Assembly (NCBI RefSeq): GCF_016767715.1
Contig: NZ_CP050145.1
Location: forward strand, 2,480,001-2,544,000
Direction of reading: 5' to 3'
From: Mycobacteroides chelonae
GTDB lineage: Bacteria > Actinomycetota > Actinomycetes > Mycobacteriales > Mycobacteriaceae
DNA: 64,000 bases
Part shown: piece after piece, positions 1 to 8,199 of the stretch
Layout: every line of letters starts with the position of its first letter
Numbering within the stretch: the stretch's first letter is position 1
Made by a program: the position numbers and the translations under genes
Notes under the pieces: model-generated
What the model was told of the DNA's origin: nothing
Databases searched by the model: none
What the model saw: only the letters and a program-made list of their open reading frames with translations

Positions 1-2
1 AG

Positions 3-113
3 GAAACGAGCGTCGACCCGCTGCTGATGCTAGTGGAACACTTCGCCCGTCGGCGCTCTAACGGCGCGCTGCGGGGAGATGTCGTTCTCACGCTCGGTAG
101 ATCCGTGCGGTGA
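3..113 (+). CDS. C-terminal tail of an upstream gene (partial)
   Basis: An open frame enters from the left edge and stops at TGA 111-113. The 36 visible residues end in LTLGRSVR and include an alternating hydrophobic and Arg-rich stretch (LLMLVEHFARRR) that looks like protein rather than chance. No start codon or family motif is visible, so I cannot name the product. It lies 67 bases upstream of the nitrate reductase gene on the same strand and could be the preceding gene of that operon. It could also be a chance open frame in GC-rich DNA. Confidence 0.35.
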   Translation, partial: ETSVDPLLMLVEHFARRRSNGALRGDVVLTLGRSVR

Positions 114-180
114 GGACGCCGTGACAGCCGGATAACCTCGGCGGAAGAATTCGGGAATCTGACTCGCTCACCATGGCGGG

Positions 181-3100
181 GTGACCGAACTCAGCGCGCC
201 GCCCACCGCGCGCCGTGCCGCCTGCTCGTATTGCGGTGTCGGCTGCGGTGTGGTGGTGCGGGCCGAGAGAAGTTCGGCGGGTCCGGTCACCATCGCAACC
301 GTCGAGGGCGACACCCTGCACCCAAGCAATCAGGGACGCCTGTGCACCAAGGGCGCCACGCAGGCCCAGCTGATGGCCGCCGAAGGACGCATGACGGCGG
401 CGCATATCCGTCCCGCGCGCGGGACGGAGCCGGTTCCGGCCCCATTGGCGGCGACAACCGCCGAGGCCGGCAGGCGATTACGCCACATCCTCGACACCCA
501 TGGACCCGATGCGATTGCCCTGTACGTATCCGGCCAGATGAGCCTGGAGGCGCAGTATCTCGCTAACAAGCTCGCCAAGGGTTATATCCGGACCACGCAG
601 ATCGAGTCCAACTCGCGGCTCTGCATGGCCAGTGCGGGAACCGGATACAGCCAGTCATTGGGAGCCGACGGGCCGCCCGGGTCGTATTCCGATATCGAGC
701 AGAGCGATCTGTTCCTCGTCATGGGTGCGAACATGGCCGACTGCCATCCGATTCTGTTCCTGCGCATGGCCGATCGGCTCGGCAGCGGAGCACGGCTGAT
801 CGTGGTCGATCCGCGCCGCACCGCCACTGCCGAACGCGCTGATCTGTTCATGCAGATCACCCCCGGTACCGACCTGGCCCTGCTCAACGGACTGCTGCAT
901 CTGCTTGTGGAGAACGGCGATATCGACTCCGGGTTCATCGCCGAGCACACCGAGGGCTGGGCGGGGATGCCGGAGTTCCTCGCCGGTTATCCACCTGTGA
1001 CGGTCGCGGCTATCACGGGCCTGGCCGAGGACGATATCCGCACCGCCGCCCGGTGGATCGGGGAGGCGCGCGAATGGATGACGTTGTGGACCATGGGCCT
1101 CAACCAGAGCACTCATGGCACCTGGAACACCAACGCGATCTGCAATCTGCATCTGGCTACCGGTGCCATCTGCCGCCCCGGCAGCGGACCGTTCTCGCTG
1201 ACCGGCCAGCCAAATGCGATGGGCGGCAGGGAAATGGGTTACATGGGCCCGGGGTTGCCGGGACAGCGCTCGGTGAAATCCCTCGCCGATCGAGAATTCG
1301 TCGAGCGGCACTGGCACCTCGCACCCGGTTCCATCCGCGAGGAGTTCGGCACCGGAACCGTGGATATGTTTACCCAGATGGCCGCCGGCGATATCAAGGC
1401 GTGCTGGATCATCTGCACCAATCCGGTTGCCTCGGTGGCTAACCGGCAGAATGTGATCGACGGACTGCGCCGGGCCGAGCTGGTGATCAGCCAGGATGCC
1501 TTCCTCGCGACGGCCACCAATGAATACGCCGATGTGCTCTTGCCCGCCGCGCTGTGGGCCGAATCAGATGGCGTGTCAGTCAACTCGGAGCGCACGGTAA
1601 CGCTGACCAACCGGGCCGCCGATCCGCCGGGGGATGCGCAGCCCGACTGGCGCCTGATTTGCGATGTCGCCCTCGCGATGGGATTCGGCGACGGTTTCGA
1701 CTACGCGTCAAGCGAGGAGATTTTCGACGAGATCCGCGGATTCTGGAATCCACGGACCGGATACGACATGCGCGGGGCGAGCTACGCGCGACTGCGTCAA
1801 GGACCCGTGCAATGGCCTTGTCCACCCGAAGATTCGGGGGAGCGGAATCCCATTCGCTATCTCAACGACGGAGTCAGCCAAGGCCTGCATATCGGCGAGG
1901 ACGGCACCATTCCGCGGCTGGCGTTCCCCACCCCGTCGCGGCGGGCGGTGTTCCACGCCCGTGCCCACCGCGACCCCGCGGAAACCCCCGGTGACGGGTA
2001 TCCCATGGTCTTGAACACCGGTCGTTTGCAACATCATTGGCATACTCTCACCAAAACCGGCCGCATCAAGACGCTCGAGCGGCTCCATCCGTCCCCGTTC
2101 GTGGAGATCCACCCCCGCGACGCCGCCACACTCGGCATCTCCGAAGGCGATATCGTCGATATCGCCTCGCGGCGTGGCACCGCCGAACTCCCGGCGATCA
2201 TCAGCGACAGGGTCAAACCCGGCAGCTGCTTTGCGCCCTTCCACTGGAACGACGCGCAGGGGCCCGGATTGGCGATCAACGCGGTGACCAACGACGCCGT
2301 CGACCCGGATTCGCTACAGCCCGAGTTCAAGGTCAGCGCGGTGATGCTGCGTCCCACCGGACGGAGCGTTGTCCACGAGGTGCTCGACAGGCCGGCACAA
2401 GCATTGGGCGACATAGCAATTCTGTGGACATCGCAAACCGGCAACGCCGAGACTGTGGCCACCTCGGTGCACGGGCTGCTGGCGACAGCGGGAATCTCCG
2501 CCACACTCACCGCGATGGACGAGTGCGCCCCCGTCGATCTCGGCGAGGTTCGAACAGCCGTACTCATCGCCAGCAGTTTCGGCGAGGGTGGCCCACCCGA
2601 TAACGGCGCGCAATTCTGGTCCGCACTGTCCGGCGATACCAGGTCCTTGAACCACATGCGTTATGCGGTGCTGGGGTTCGGCGACCGGGCTTACGCGGAT
2701 TTCTGTGGTCACGCAAAGGCGCTCGACGCCCGGCTGCTCGAGCTCGGCGCCACCCCGGTACTGGCCCGGGTAGACGGCGAGGCGAATGACCGAGCGCTGA
2801 TCGCGGCGTGGACCGCGGACCTGCTGGAGGCGATTGGGGATGGCACCGACGCCAGCGTCGAGGCGGTCAGACGATTGCGCAGCGACGGGCTGCCGACGGC
2901 CGCGCCGGAACTTTTCACCCGCGACGCGCCGATCCTGGCGGCGTTGTCACACAACGAGGTCCTCTCCGCGCCGGGCTCCGGCAAGGAGGTACGGCGCATC
3001 GAGTTCGACCTGACCGGCCACGATGTGGACTACTCGGTGGGAGATGCTCTCGGCGTCTATCCGACGAACCGCGAGGAAGATGTCCAACGCTGGCTCACTG

Positions 3101-4029
3101 CAACAGGTTTCGATGCGGAGTTGCCGATCACGATCGATGGGGGCGAGCTGCCCCTGGGTACCGCGCTCGCCAGCCACTACGACATCTGCCGCGTCACCGA
3201 TGACCTGCTGCGTTTCGTCGCCGAGCGGCGCGGCGACAAACTGGCCATCAAGCTGTTGCGCGGCCCCGACACCGCGACGCGCGAGCGGTGGCTACGGGGC
3301 CGTAATGCCCTCGACGTGCTGCGCGAGTTCCCCGTCCGTGCCGGTATCGAGGAGTGGCAACAGGTTCTGATCCGACTCACCCCACGCCAGTACTCGATCT
3401 CGTCCAGCCCCTTGGTCAGCCCGAAATCCATTGCATTGACCGTGTCCATCGTTCGGTTCCAGGGGCCCGACGGTTCGGCCCGTGGAGGTGTGGGATCGAC
3501 CTTTCTGGCCGATCGTGCACAGCGGCTGCCCGTCCCGATCTTTCTGCAGAAATCGCCGCATTTCCGCCCGCCCGATTCCTCGGACACGCCGATGATCATG
3601 GTCGGTCCCGGGACCGGTATCGCCCCATTCCGCGGGTTCCTGCAGGAACGCCGCGCTCTGGGCCACTCCGGACCCAACTGGTTGTTCTTCGGCGACCAGC
3701 ACCGCACCCAGCATTTCTACTACCGCGACGAGCTCGACGGCTTCCTGCGTGATGGCTCCCTGCGCCGACTTGACCTCGCGTTCTCGCGCGACCAGCAAAA
3801 ACGCATCTATGTCCAGCACCGCATGATGGAGCAGGGGGCACAGATATGGCGGTGGCTCGCTGACGGCGCGCATCTCTACGTGTGCGGAGACGCCAGCCGG
3901 ATGGCCAAGGACGTGGACAGCGCATTACTGGCCATCGCCCAGAAGCACGGGCGGATGTCGCCCGAGGAGGCTCTTGAGTTTCGTAAGGAGCTCGTCGCCG
4001 GGAAACGGTACGTCCGCGACGTGTACTGA
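181..4029 (+). CDS. assimilatory nitrate reductase fused to a diflavin (CysJ-like) reductase
   Basis: The 1282-residue cytoplasmic protein joins a molybdopterin oxidoreductase to its own NADPH reductase. The N-terminus carries a [4Fe-4S] motif C15-x2-C18-x3-C22-x32-C55. Cys148 in NSRLCMASA is the likely Mo ligand, as in NasC/NarB-type enzymes. A flavodoxin domain starts near residue 747 (TSQTGNAET), the FAD site RQYSISSS lies near 1069, and the NADPH site GPGTGIAPFRGF lies near 1140. The C-terminus KRYVRDVY is typical of CysJ. The inferred reaction is nitrate to nitrite using NADPH without a separate electron donor. Translation starts at GTG 181. No Tat signal is visible, which supports assimilation rather than respiration. 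Confidence 0.9.
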   Translation: MTELSAPPTARRAACSYCGVGCGVVVRAERSSAGPVTIATVEGDTLHPSNQGRLCTKGATQAQLMAAEGRMTAAHIRPARGTEPVPAPLAATTAEAGRRLRHILDTHGPDAIALYVSGQMSLEAQYLANKLAKGYIRTTQIESNSRLCMASAGTGYSQSLGADGPPGSYSDIEQSDLFLVMGANMADCHPILFLRMADRLGSGARLIVVDPRRTATAERADLFMQITPGTDLALLNGLLHLLVENGDIDSGFIAEHTEGWAGMPEFLAGYPPVTVAAITGLAEDDIRTAARWIGEAREWMTLWTMGLNQSTHGTWNTNAICNLHLATGAICRPGSGPFSLTGQPNAMGGREMGYMGPGLPGQRSVKSLADREFVERHWHLAPGSIREEFGTGTVDMFTQMAAGDIKACWIICTNPVASVANRQNVIDGLRRAELVISQDAFLATATNEYADVLLPAALWAESDGVSVNSERTVTLTNRAADPPGDAQPDWRLICDVALAMGFGDGFDYASSEEIFDEIRGFWNPRTGYDMRGASYARLRQGPVQWPCPPEDSGERNPIRYLNDGVSQGLHIGEDGTIPRLAFPTPSRRAVFHARAHRDPAETPGDGYPMVLNTGRLQHHWHTLTKTGRIKTLERLHPSPFVEIHPRDAATLGISEGDIVDIASRRGTAELPAIISDRVKPGSCFAPFHWNDAQGPGLAINAVTNDAVDPDSLQPEFKVSAVMLRPTGRSVVHEVLDRPAQALGDIAILWTSQTGNAETVATSVHGLLATAGISATLTAMDECAPVDLGEVRTAVLIASSFGEGGPPDNGAQFWSALSGDTRSLNHMRYAVLGFGDRAYADFCGHAKALDARLLELGATPVLARVDGEANDRALIAAWTADLLEAIGDGTDASVEAVRRLRSDGLPTAAPELFTRDAPILAALSHNEVLSAPGSGKEVRRIEFDLTGHDVDYSVGDALGVYPTNREEDVQRWLTATGFDAELPITIDGGELPLGTALASHYDICRVTDDLLRFVAERRGDKLAIKLLRGPDTATRERWLRGRNALDVLREFPVRAGIEEWQQVLIRLTPRQYSISSSPLVSPKSIALTVSIVRFQGPDGSARGGVGSTFLADRAQRLPVPIFLQKSPHFRPPDSSDTPMIMVGPGTGIAPFRGFLQERRALGHSGPNWLFFGDQHRTQHFYYRDELDGFLRDGSLRRLDLAFSRDQQKRIYVQHRMMEQGAQIWRWLADGAHLYVCGDASRMAKDVDSALLAIAQKHGRMSPEEALEFRKELVAGKRYVRDVY

Positions 4030-4041
4030 CCCGTCTCGCGC

Positions 4042-4047
4042 TATATT
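4042..4047 (+). promoter_or_regulatory. -10 box of the crcB operon
   Basis: TATATT fits the mycobacterial -10 pattern TANNNT. It places the transcription start near 4054, exactly at the 5' end of the fluoride riboswitch. Confidence 0.6.
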
Positions 4048-4053
4048 CGTCAC

Positions 4054-4110
4054 GCGCGATGGATCTCGCCGGGGCTTGTCCCGAACCGCCACTGATGGCT
4101 GATAGTTCCT
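4054..4110 (+). promoter_or_regulatory. fluoride riboswitch (crcB motif)
   Basis: The leader holds the conserved elements of the crcB RNA in order: GATGG, then TCTCGCC closing the first stem, a short GGGG/TCCC hairpin, GAACCGCC, and the 3' segment TGATGGCTGATAGTTCCT. It lies directly in front of two crcB genes. Fluoride binding should raise expression of the exporters. Because the aptamer abuts the first possible start codons, control of translation is plausible. I identified it from remembered consensus, not from a covariance search. Confidence 0.82.
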
Positions 4111-4599
4111 GTGTTGATGAGTCGTAACACGATGGGACCGAATGTGACAGGTGCGCAGCGCGAAGAGTCCGTGCGACCCCTACATCTGCGACCGTATGCC
4201 CTGCTGTGGGTTTTTCTCGGCGGCGTGTGTGGAACCGCCTTGCGGTATTGGTTCGAGAAGATGTGGCCGGCTACCGGCGCGGCCTGGCCTTGGGGGACCT
4301 TTGCGGTCAACCTGACCGGAGCGTTCATCCTCGGGGCGCTGCTGGAAACCCTCACACTGCTGGGCCCGGACGGCGGTTGGCGCCAACGCGCCCGGTTGTT
4401 TGTCGGCACGGGCATCTGCGGCGCCTTCACCACGTACAGCGCCTTCGCCCTGGAGATCAGCACTCTCGCCCGCAACGGATTTGCGGGATTGGGCGTGGGG
4501 TACGCACTGGTCAGCATCACGGTCGGTCTGGCCGCCGCCATGGCCGGGATAGCTGCCGCCGCCGCGGTACTGGGGCGGTACTCGGGAGGTTCCGCGTGA
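4111..4599 (+). CDS. crcB: CrcB/Fluc fluoride exporter, subunit 1
   Basis: This is a small four-helix membrane protein of the Fluc family, which forms dual-topology fluoride channels. The family signature GxxCGxxTTxS appears as GTGICGAFTTYSAF, and WGTFAVNLTGAFILG matches the conserved Asn helix. The frame opens at GTG 4111 inside the 3' end of the riboswitch. The first 20 residues are not conserved, so ATG 4132, GTG 4144 (preceded by GGGA) or GTG 4171 could be the real start. It overlaps the second crcB by 4 bases, so the two are translationally coupled and probably assemble as a heterodimer. Confidence 0.9.
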   Translation: MLMSRNTMGPNVTGAQREESVRPLHLRPYALLWVFLGGVCGTALRYWFEKMWPATGAAWPWGTFAVNLTGAFILGALLETLTLLGPDGGWRQRARLFVGTGICGAFTTYSAFALEISTLARNGFAGLGVGYALVSITVGLAAAMAGIAAAAAVLGRYSGGSA

Positions 4600-4967
4600 C
4601 GGTTATCGCCGTGATTCTCGCCGGGGCTTTGGGTGCGGTAGCGCGCTTCGTCGTCGATTCGCTCATCAAGCATCGCCGGACCTTCCGCTTCCCATGGGCG
4701 ACGCTCCTCATCAACCTCAGCGGATCGGCCCTTATCGGCGTGGTGGCGGGCACCGTGATCTTCCACCATTCGTCGTCGGCCCTGCTGGCTGTCGTGGGGA
4801 CTGGGTTCTGTGGCGGCTATACGACTTTCAGCACCGCGAGTGTGGAATCGGTCAGGCTTCTCGAGCGGCGTGAATGGTCACTCGCCCTGTACAACACGTT
4901 CGGCACGCTGCTGGGCACCGTCGGGGCCTGTGTCGCGGGACTAGCGCTGGCGTGGTCGATAGCGTGA
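4596..4967 (+). CDS. crcB: CrcB/Fluc fluoride exporter, subunit 2
   Basis: The second Fluc subunit has 123 residues and starts at GTG 4596, which overlaps the upstream TGA. FPWATLLINLSGSALIG carries the helix-2 Asn and GTGFCGGYTTFSTAS is the TTxS pore signature. Paired crcB genes are common in actinobacteria, where the two products form one antiparallel channel. It precedes a universal stress gene by 10 bases, so all three probably lie on one riboswitch-controlled transcript. Confidence 0.92.
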   Translation: MTVIAVILAGALGAVARFVVDSLIKHRRTFRFPWATLLINLSGSALIGVVAGTVIFHHSSSALLAVVGTGFCGGYTTFSTASVESVRLLERREWSLALYNTFGTLLGTVGACVAGLALAWSIA

Positions 4968-4977
4968 GGATGTCACT

Positions 4978-5421
4978 ATGACCGAATCGTCAGGTGTGCA
5001 CGTGGTAGTCGGATGGGACAGATACCCGCCGAGCACTGCCGCGCTGCGCTTCGGGATCGATATGGCCCGGCGCCTGGGCGCCTGCATGCACGTGGTGCAC
5101 ATCCTCGATATGGACGACGAGCCGATGGACATCGACACCGACAGCTGGGAAGCGCAGGCAGGCAACGCTGTTACCGCTGCCGAGGCTGAGGCTGTCGAAC
5201 AGCTTGCGGGCCAGGAAGTGGCCTGGAAGTACCACCGCGCGCAGGGACCCGCTGCCGCCGCCCTTCTGGGCGTGGCACAGCAGTATGAGGCGATGATGAT
5301 CATTCTGGGTAGCCCCCGGGGAGGGTTGGCGTCCGCGCTGGATGCGTTGCTCGGGCAGTCGGTGTCGCATCGCCTCATCGGCGCGAAAAGGGTTCCGCTC
5401 GTTCTCGTGCCCGCCACCTGA
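4978..5421 (+). CDS. universal stress protein (single UspA domain)
   Basis: This 147-residue cytoplasmic protein has one UspA domain. It begins with VVVGWDRYPPSTAALRFGID and ends with the nucleotide-binding loop LGSPRGGLASALDALLGQSVSHRLI, followed by PLVLVPA. The Gly-rich loop resembles the ATP-binding G-x2-G-x9-G-S motif. It sits 10 bases behind crcB, so fluoride may induce it. No stress-specific role can be read from the sequence. Confidence 0.88.
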   Translation: MTESSGVHVVVGWDRYPPSTAALRFGIDMARRLGACMHVVHILDMDDEPMDIDTDSWEAQAGNAVTAAEAEAVEQLAGQEVAWKYHRAQGPAAAALLGVAQQYEAMMIILGSPRGGLASALDALLGQSVSHRLIGAKRVPLVLVPAT

Positions 5422-5450
5422 CGACTTTCACGGAGCGAACGTTTCTCCTG

Positions 5451-5456
5451 TAGCCT
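5451..5456 (+). promoter_or_regulatory. leaderless promoter -10 (TAGCCT)
   Basis: TAGCCT occupies -12 to -7 relative to GTG 5463, so transcription probably begins at the start codon itself. Confidence 0.6.
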
Positions 5457-5462
5457 GACGCG

Positions 5463-6620
5463 GTGTCTAGCAAATCCATCCTCCGGTCCGTGGTGGACCT
5501 TGGGCCGGTCACGATCGGCGGGGTCACGGTACTGCTACGGCCGCCCCGGCTCGCGGATGGTCCATCCTGGCGGGAGACCGCGCTGGCTTTCACCGAGCGG
5601 CTGTCACCGGCGTTCAATCGTGACGACATGGATTGGGAGAGCGCGCATTCTCCGGTTATCTGGGTGGACACCTGGCGTTCGGCGCTTGCCGATGCACGCG
5701 CAGGCGGAGTCTCATACCTGCTGGTAAGGATCGATGACGGCATCGAGAGAGTCGTTGGGCAGTTCTCGATGACCGGCAGGGATCCACGAACCGGGGGCGC
5801 CGAGATCTCCAGCTGGGCGGTCGATGTGCCCTCGGCCGTGAGCGGGTGGGCACAGCTGGTCACGGTGCTGGCTGCCTTTGAGGGAAACCCTGCGATTCCA
5901 CACGCGTTGGCGCCCGTGGCGGTATCAAACGTGCGCGCAAACAGATTCTGCGAATCCATGGGCTGGGCCCAGCTACAGACACGTCGTGCTCTGCGTAAAT
6001 ACGATGGGCAGATCTCAGACCACAACATGTGGGTGCTCGCCAATACGGCCGAGTACCGAGATTGGGTAAGGCAGCGCCTCGCGGAAATTCCCGCCACGAG
6101 AACGCTTCTCGCGCCCACCGTGTCCCGCAGGCCGGACGCTGGATACCTCGCCGCGTGGGCCCGATTCGCGGCGATTCGCGTCCGGCAGCGGATCAGTGCC
6201 ACACTGCGGCCCGCACCGACTGAGTCCTCACTCGAAACCTCCACCACCAATGGGGAAGTGGTGCATATCGCACCGGCTGGTCGCGGGCAGTTCCGGGTGG
6301 CGGTGGCTGAGCGCACGGCCGGTTCGATTGATGTCTATACCGATGTCGGCACGTCCACAACGGAATTGGTGCCACGATTCGAGCCGTGGGTGTCCCGCGA
6401 TGCCGGCGCGTGCGCACTGTCCGCACTCGCAAGCCATGTTGCCGCTCGCCCCGACGGGTCGCGCCGGACGGTCGTTGCGGTCAGCGGCGCGGATGGCACG
6501 CTCGCGGACCAGCTTGCCCGCCGTGGTTTTGTCGACGAGGGTGAGGCGCCGGCGACCCTGGGTGACGGTGGTACCGCGCGGCGTATGTGGACGCTGCTGG
6601 CGGGCCCGCTTCCAAAATAG
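5463..6620 (+). CDS. GNAT-family acetyltransferase, paralogue 1 of 2
   Basis: The 385-residue protein opens with a RimJ/RimL-like GNAT fold: VTVLLRPPRLADGPSWRE at the N-terminus, a core strand YLLVRIDDGIERVVGQFSM, then NPAIPHALAPVAVSNVRANRFCESMGWAQ, the usual late helix and Asn-rich coenzyme A region. The C-terminal 150 residues contain DVGTSTTELVPRF and RRTVVAVSGADGTLADQLARRGF, which look like a degenerate second domain. The next gene encodes a close paralogue with the same two-part layout. The acetyl acceptor is unknown. GTG 5463 is preferred because a -10 box sits exactly 7 bases upstream. Confidence 0.75.
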   Translation: MSSKSILRSVVDLGPVTIGGVTVLLRPPRLADGPSWRETALAFTERLSPAFNRDDMDWESAHSPVIWVDTWRSALADARAGGVSYLLVRIDDGIERVVGQFSMTGRDPRTGGAEISSWAVDVPSAVSGWAQLVTVLAAFEGNPAIPHALAPVAVSNVRANRFCESMGWAQLQTRRALRKYDGQISDHNMWVLANTAEYRDWVRQRLAEIPATRTLLAPTVSRRPDAGYLAAWARFAAIRVRQRISATLRPAPTESSLETSTTNGEVVHIAPAGRGQFRVAVAERTAGSIDVYTDVGTSTTELVPRFEPWVSRDAGACALSALASHVAARPDGSRRTVVAVSGADGTLADQLARRGFVDEGEAPATLGDGGTARRMWTLLAGPLPK

Positions 6621-6690
6621 ACAGCCTGTACTTGGCAATCATCTTCTCGCAGTTGCCGATTAATCGCCATACGCCTGTGCCAAGGTGCGC

Positions 6691-6696
6691 TACCCT
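6691..6696 (+). promoter_or_regulatory. leaderless promoter -10 (TACCCT)
   Basis: TACCCT occupies -12 to -7 relative to GTG 6703. It argues for that start over the in-frame GTG at 6685, which would lie upstream of the promoter element. Confidence 0.6.
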
Positions 6697-6702
6697 GCCG
6701 GG

Positions 6703-7776
6703 GTGTTCGCAAGCGATCGGCCCACTCCGACATCTCTGGGGCCGGTTGAAATAGACGGTATGACCGTAATGCTGCGCATTCCGCGGCTCTCCGATGGCTC
6801 ATCGTGGCGGGAAACCAACCTGCGCTACGAAAAGCGGCTGGCACCGGCGTTCAGCCATCCGGACATGCCGTGGTCGACAGCGCATTCGCCGTACATGTGG
6901 ATTCACACCTGGAAGCAGGCACTCTCCGATGCCGCGCGTGGCTGGGTCTCGTATCTGCTCGTGCACCTCGATGGAGGCCGCGAACACGTCGTCGGCCACT
7001 TGGCCATGGCGGGGCGACATCCGCGAACGGGGGGCGCCGAGGTATCAACATGGACGGCCGGTGTTCCACACAGCGTCACCCGGTGGGCGCAGGCATCGCT
7101 CATCATCGCCGGATTCGAGGCTGATCCCCGGGTTCCGCACGCGGTGGCGCCGCTCGCGGTGGAGAACATCGCGGTGCAGCGACTTGCCCAGTCGGTGGGC
7201 TGGTCGCAGCTACAGACATGCCGCCGATTGCGCATGTACGACGGAAACCCCACCGATCATCAGATCTGGTTTCAGGGCAACACCATCGAGAACCTGGCGG
7301 CGTTACGCCGGACGCGAGACGCCCTGTCCGGCAACATCACCAGCTGGACGACGTCAGGGCGCCGCGCGGCGGTTTCCTGGAGCGATCTGCTGGCGCGCGG
7401 TCGCTACGAACTGCGCAACTACAGACGGCGCGTCGCTGCCGATGCGAATAGTTCAGTCGCGGTGACGGTTTCGGGGACATCTCTGGGATCTGTCGAGATC
7501 GCTGTCGATCAGGGCAGCTCCACCACGGAGCTCATTGGCAGGCCCCGTCCCGATGTGTCTGAGGATGAGCTCACCGCGACCATCGCAGATCTTGCGGGAC
7601 GCTTGATGGGCGCTCCTTCACCCACTAGGCGGATCGTCGTCGCGGTGCGCGATGAGGATCGGTCCTTGACCGGGGCTCTCGCCGTGCACGGTTTCCGCAA
7701 CGAGGGGCGCACCCTGCCCACCCTGGGCGACGCATCCACAAACCGGCAGTTGTGGGCCGGTGTCAGCGACAACTAG
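6703..7776 (+). CDS. GNAT-family acetyltransferase, paralogue 2 of 2
   Basis: The 357-residue protein parallels its upstream neighbour throughout: LGPVEIDGMTVMLRIPRLSDGSSWRE, RHPRTGGAEVSTW, VAPLAVENIAVQRLAQSVGWSQLQT, and the C-terminal VDQGSSTTELIGRP and RRIVVAVRDEDRSLTGALAVHGF. The pair arose by tandem duplication, yet each copy kept its own leaderless promoter. The start at GTG 6703 aligns the N-terminus with paralogue 1 (11 versus 12 residues before LGPV). The substrate cannot be told from sequence. The last 4 bases overlap the convergent DUF6194 gene. Confidence 0.75.
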   Translation: MFASDRPTPTSLGPVEIDGMTVMLRIPRLSDGSSWRETNLRYEKRLAPAFSHPDMPWSTAHSPYMWIHTWKQALSDAARGWVSYLLVHLDGGREHVVGHLAMAGRHPRTGGAEVSTWTAGVPHSVTRWAQASLIIAGFEADPRVPHAVAPLAVENIAVQRLAQSVGWSQLQTCRRLRMYDGNPTDHQIWFQGNTIENLAALRRTRDALSGNITSWTTSGRRAAVSWSDLLARGRYELRNYRRRVAADANSSVAVTVSGTSLGSVEIAVDQGSSTTELIGRPRPDVSEDELTATIADLAGRLMGAPSPTRRIVVAVRDEDRSLTGALAVHGFRNEGRTLPTLGDASTNRQLWAGVSDN

Positions 7777-8168
7777 TCGTCACGACCCCGTGCGTATGCC
7801 TCCGCCAGCAGTGGCCGGAGCACCTCGGCGAAGGTGTCCTCACCTGGATTGACCACACACACCCATTTGGCGCCGCCGTACTCGGGATGCGGAAGTACCT
7901 GGTCGAACTCGGTGTAATCGGGCTGGATCGCTTCGTCCTGACCGGGCACAACCTTGACGAAGGTGTCACCGCTGATGCCGATGTTGAGCCGGTAGACGTG
8001 CGGTCGTCCGAGGTCGGAGTACGTATCGAATGCCTCGTTCGACATCAGGGTGATGACCGGCAGCTGACGTTCGGGGCCTTGGAAGAAGAACCAATTGCCC
8101 TGTACAACCTCGTGCTGCAGATCCGGGAAGGTCGTGACGATGTATTCGATGATGGCGCCCTCATCCAT
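7773..8168 (-). CDS. DUF6194-family protein
   Basis: This small soluble protein of 131 residues starts MDEGAIIEYIVTTFPDL and contains GNWFFFQGPERQLPVITLM, YRLNIGISGDTF, and HPEYGGAKWVCVVNPGEDTF, the pattern I associate with the DUF6194 family of actinobacteria. No catalytic motif or function is known to me. It is read divergently from cinA with only 31 bases between the start codons, and a -10 box (TAGGTT) lies 7 bases from its ATG. Confidence 0.7.
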   Translation of the reverse strand: MDEGAIIEYIVTTFPDLQHEVVQGNWFFFQGPERQLPVITLMSNEAFDTYSDLGRPHVYRLNIGISGDTFVKVVPGQDEAIQPDYTEFDQVLPHPEYGGAKWVCVVNPGEDTFAEVLRPLLAEAYARGRDD

Positions 8169-8175
8169 GACACCG

Positions 8176-8193
8176 AACCTACCGGCCTAGGCT
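8176..8193. promoter_or_regulatory. back-to-back leaderless promoters (DUF6194 / cinA)
   Basis: The minus strand has TAGGTT at 8176-8181, at -13 to -8 of its ATG. The plus strand has TAGGCT at 8188-8193, at -12 to -7 of ATG 8200. The two -10 boxes are only 6 bases apart, so RNA polymerase can probably occupy one of them at a time. Confidence 0.55.
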
Positions 8194-8199
8194 GCTGAC

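Noticed and set aside
173..184. Mini-ORF ATGGCGGGGTGA overlapping the nitrate reductase GTG
   Set aside because: There is no ribosome site in front of it and three codons are not convincing.
4206..4967. A 253-residue open frame spanning both crcB genes
   Set aside because: Its first half is a shadow of the first crcB. Only the part from GTG 4596 encodes a CrcB protein.
7752..8198. Plus-strand frame of 148 residues opposite the DUF6194 gene
   Set aside because: The minus-strand protein has recognisable family residues and a promoter, and the plus frame has neither.
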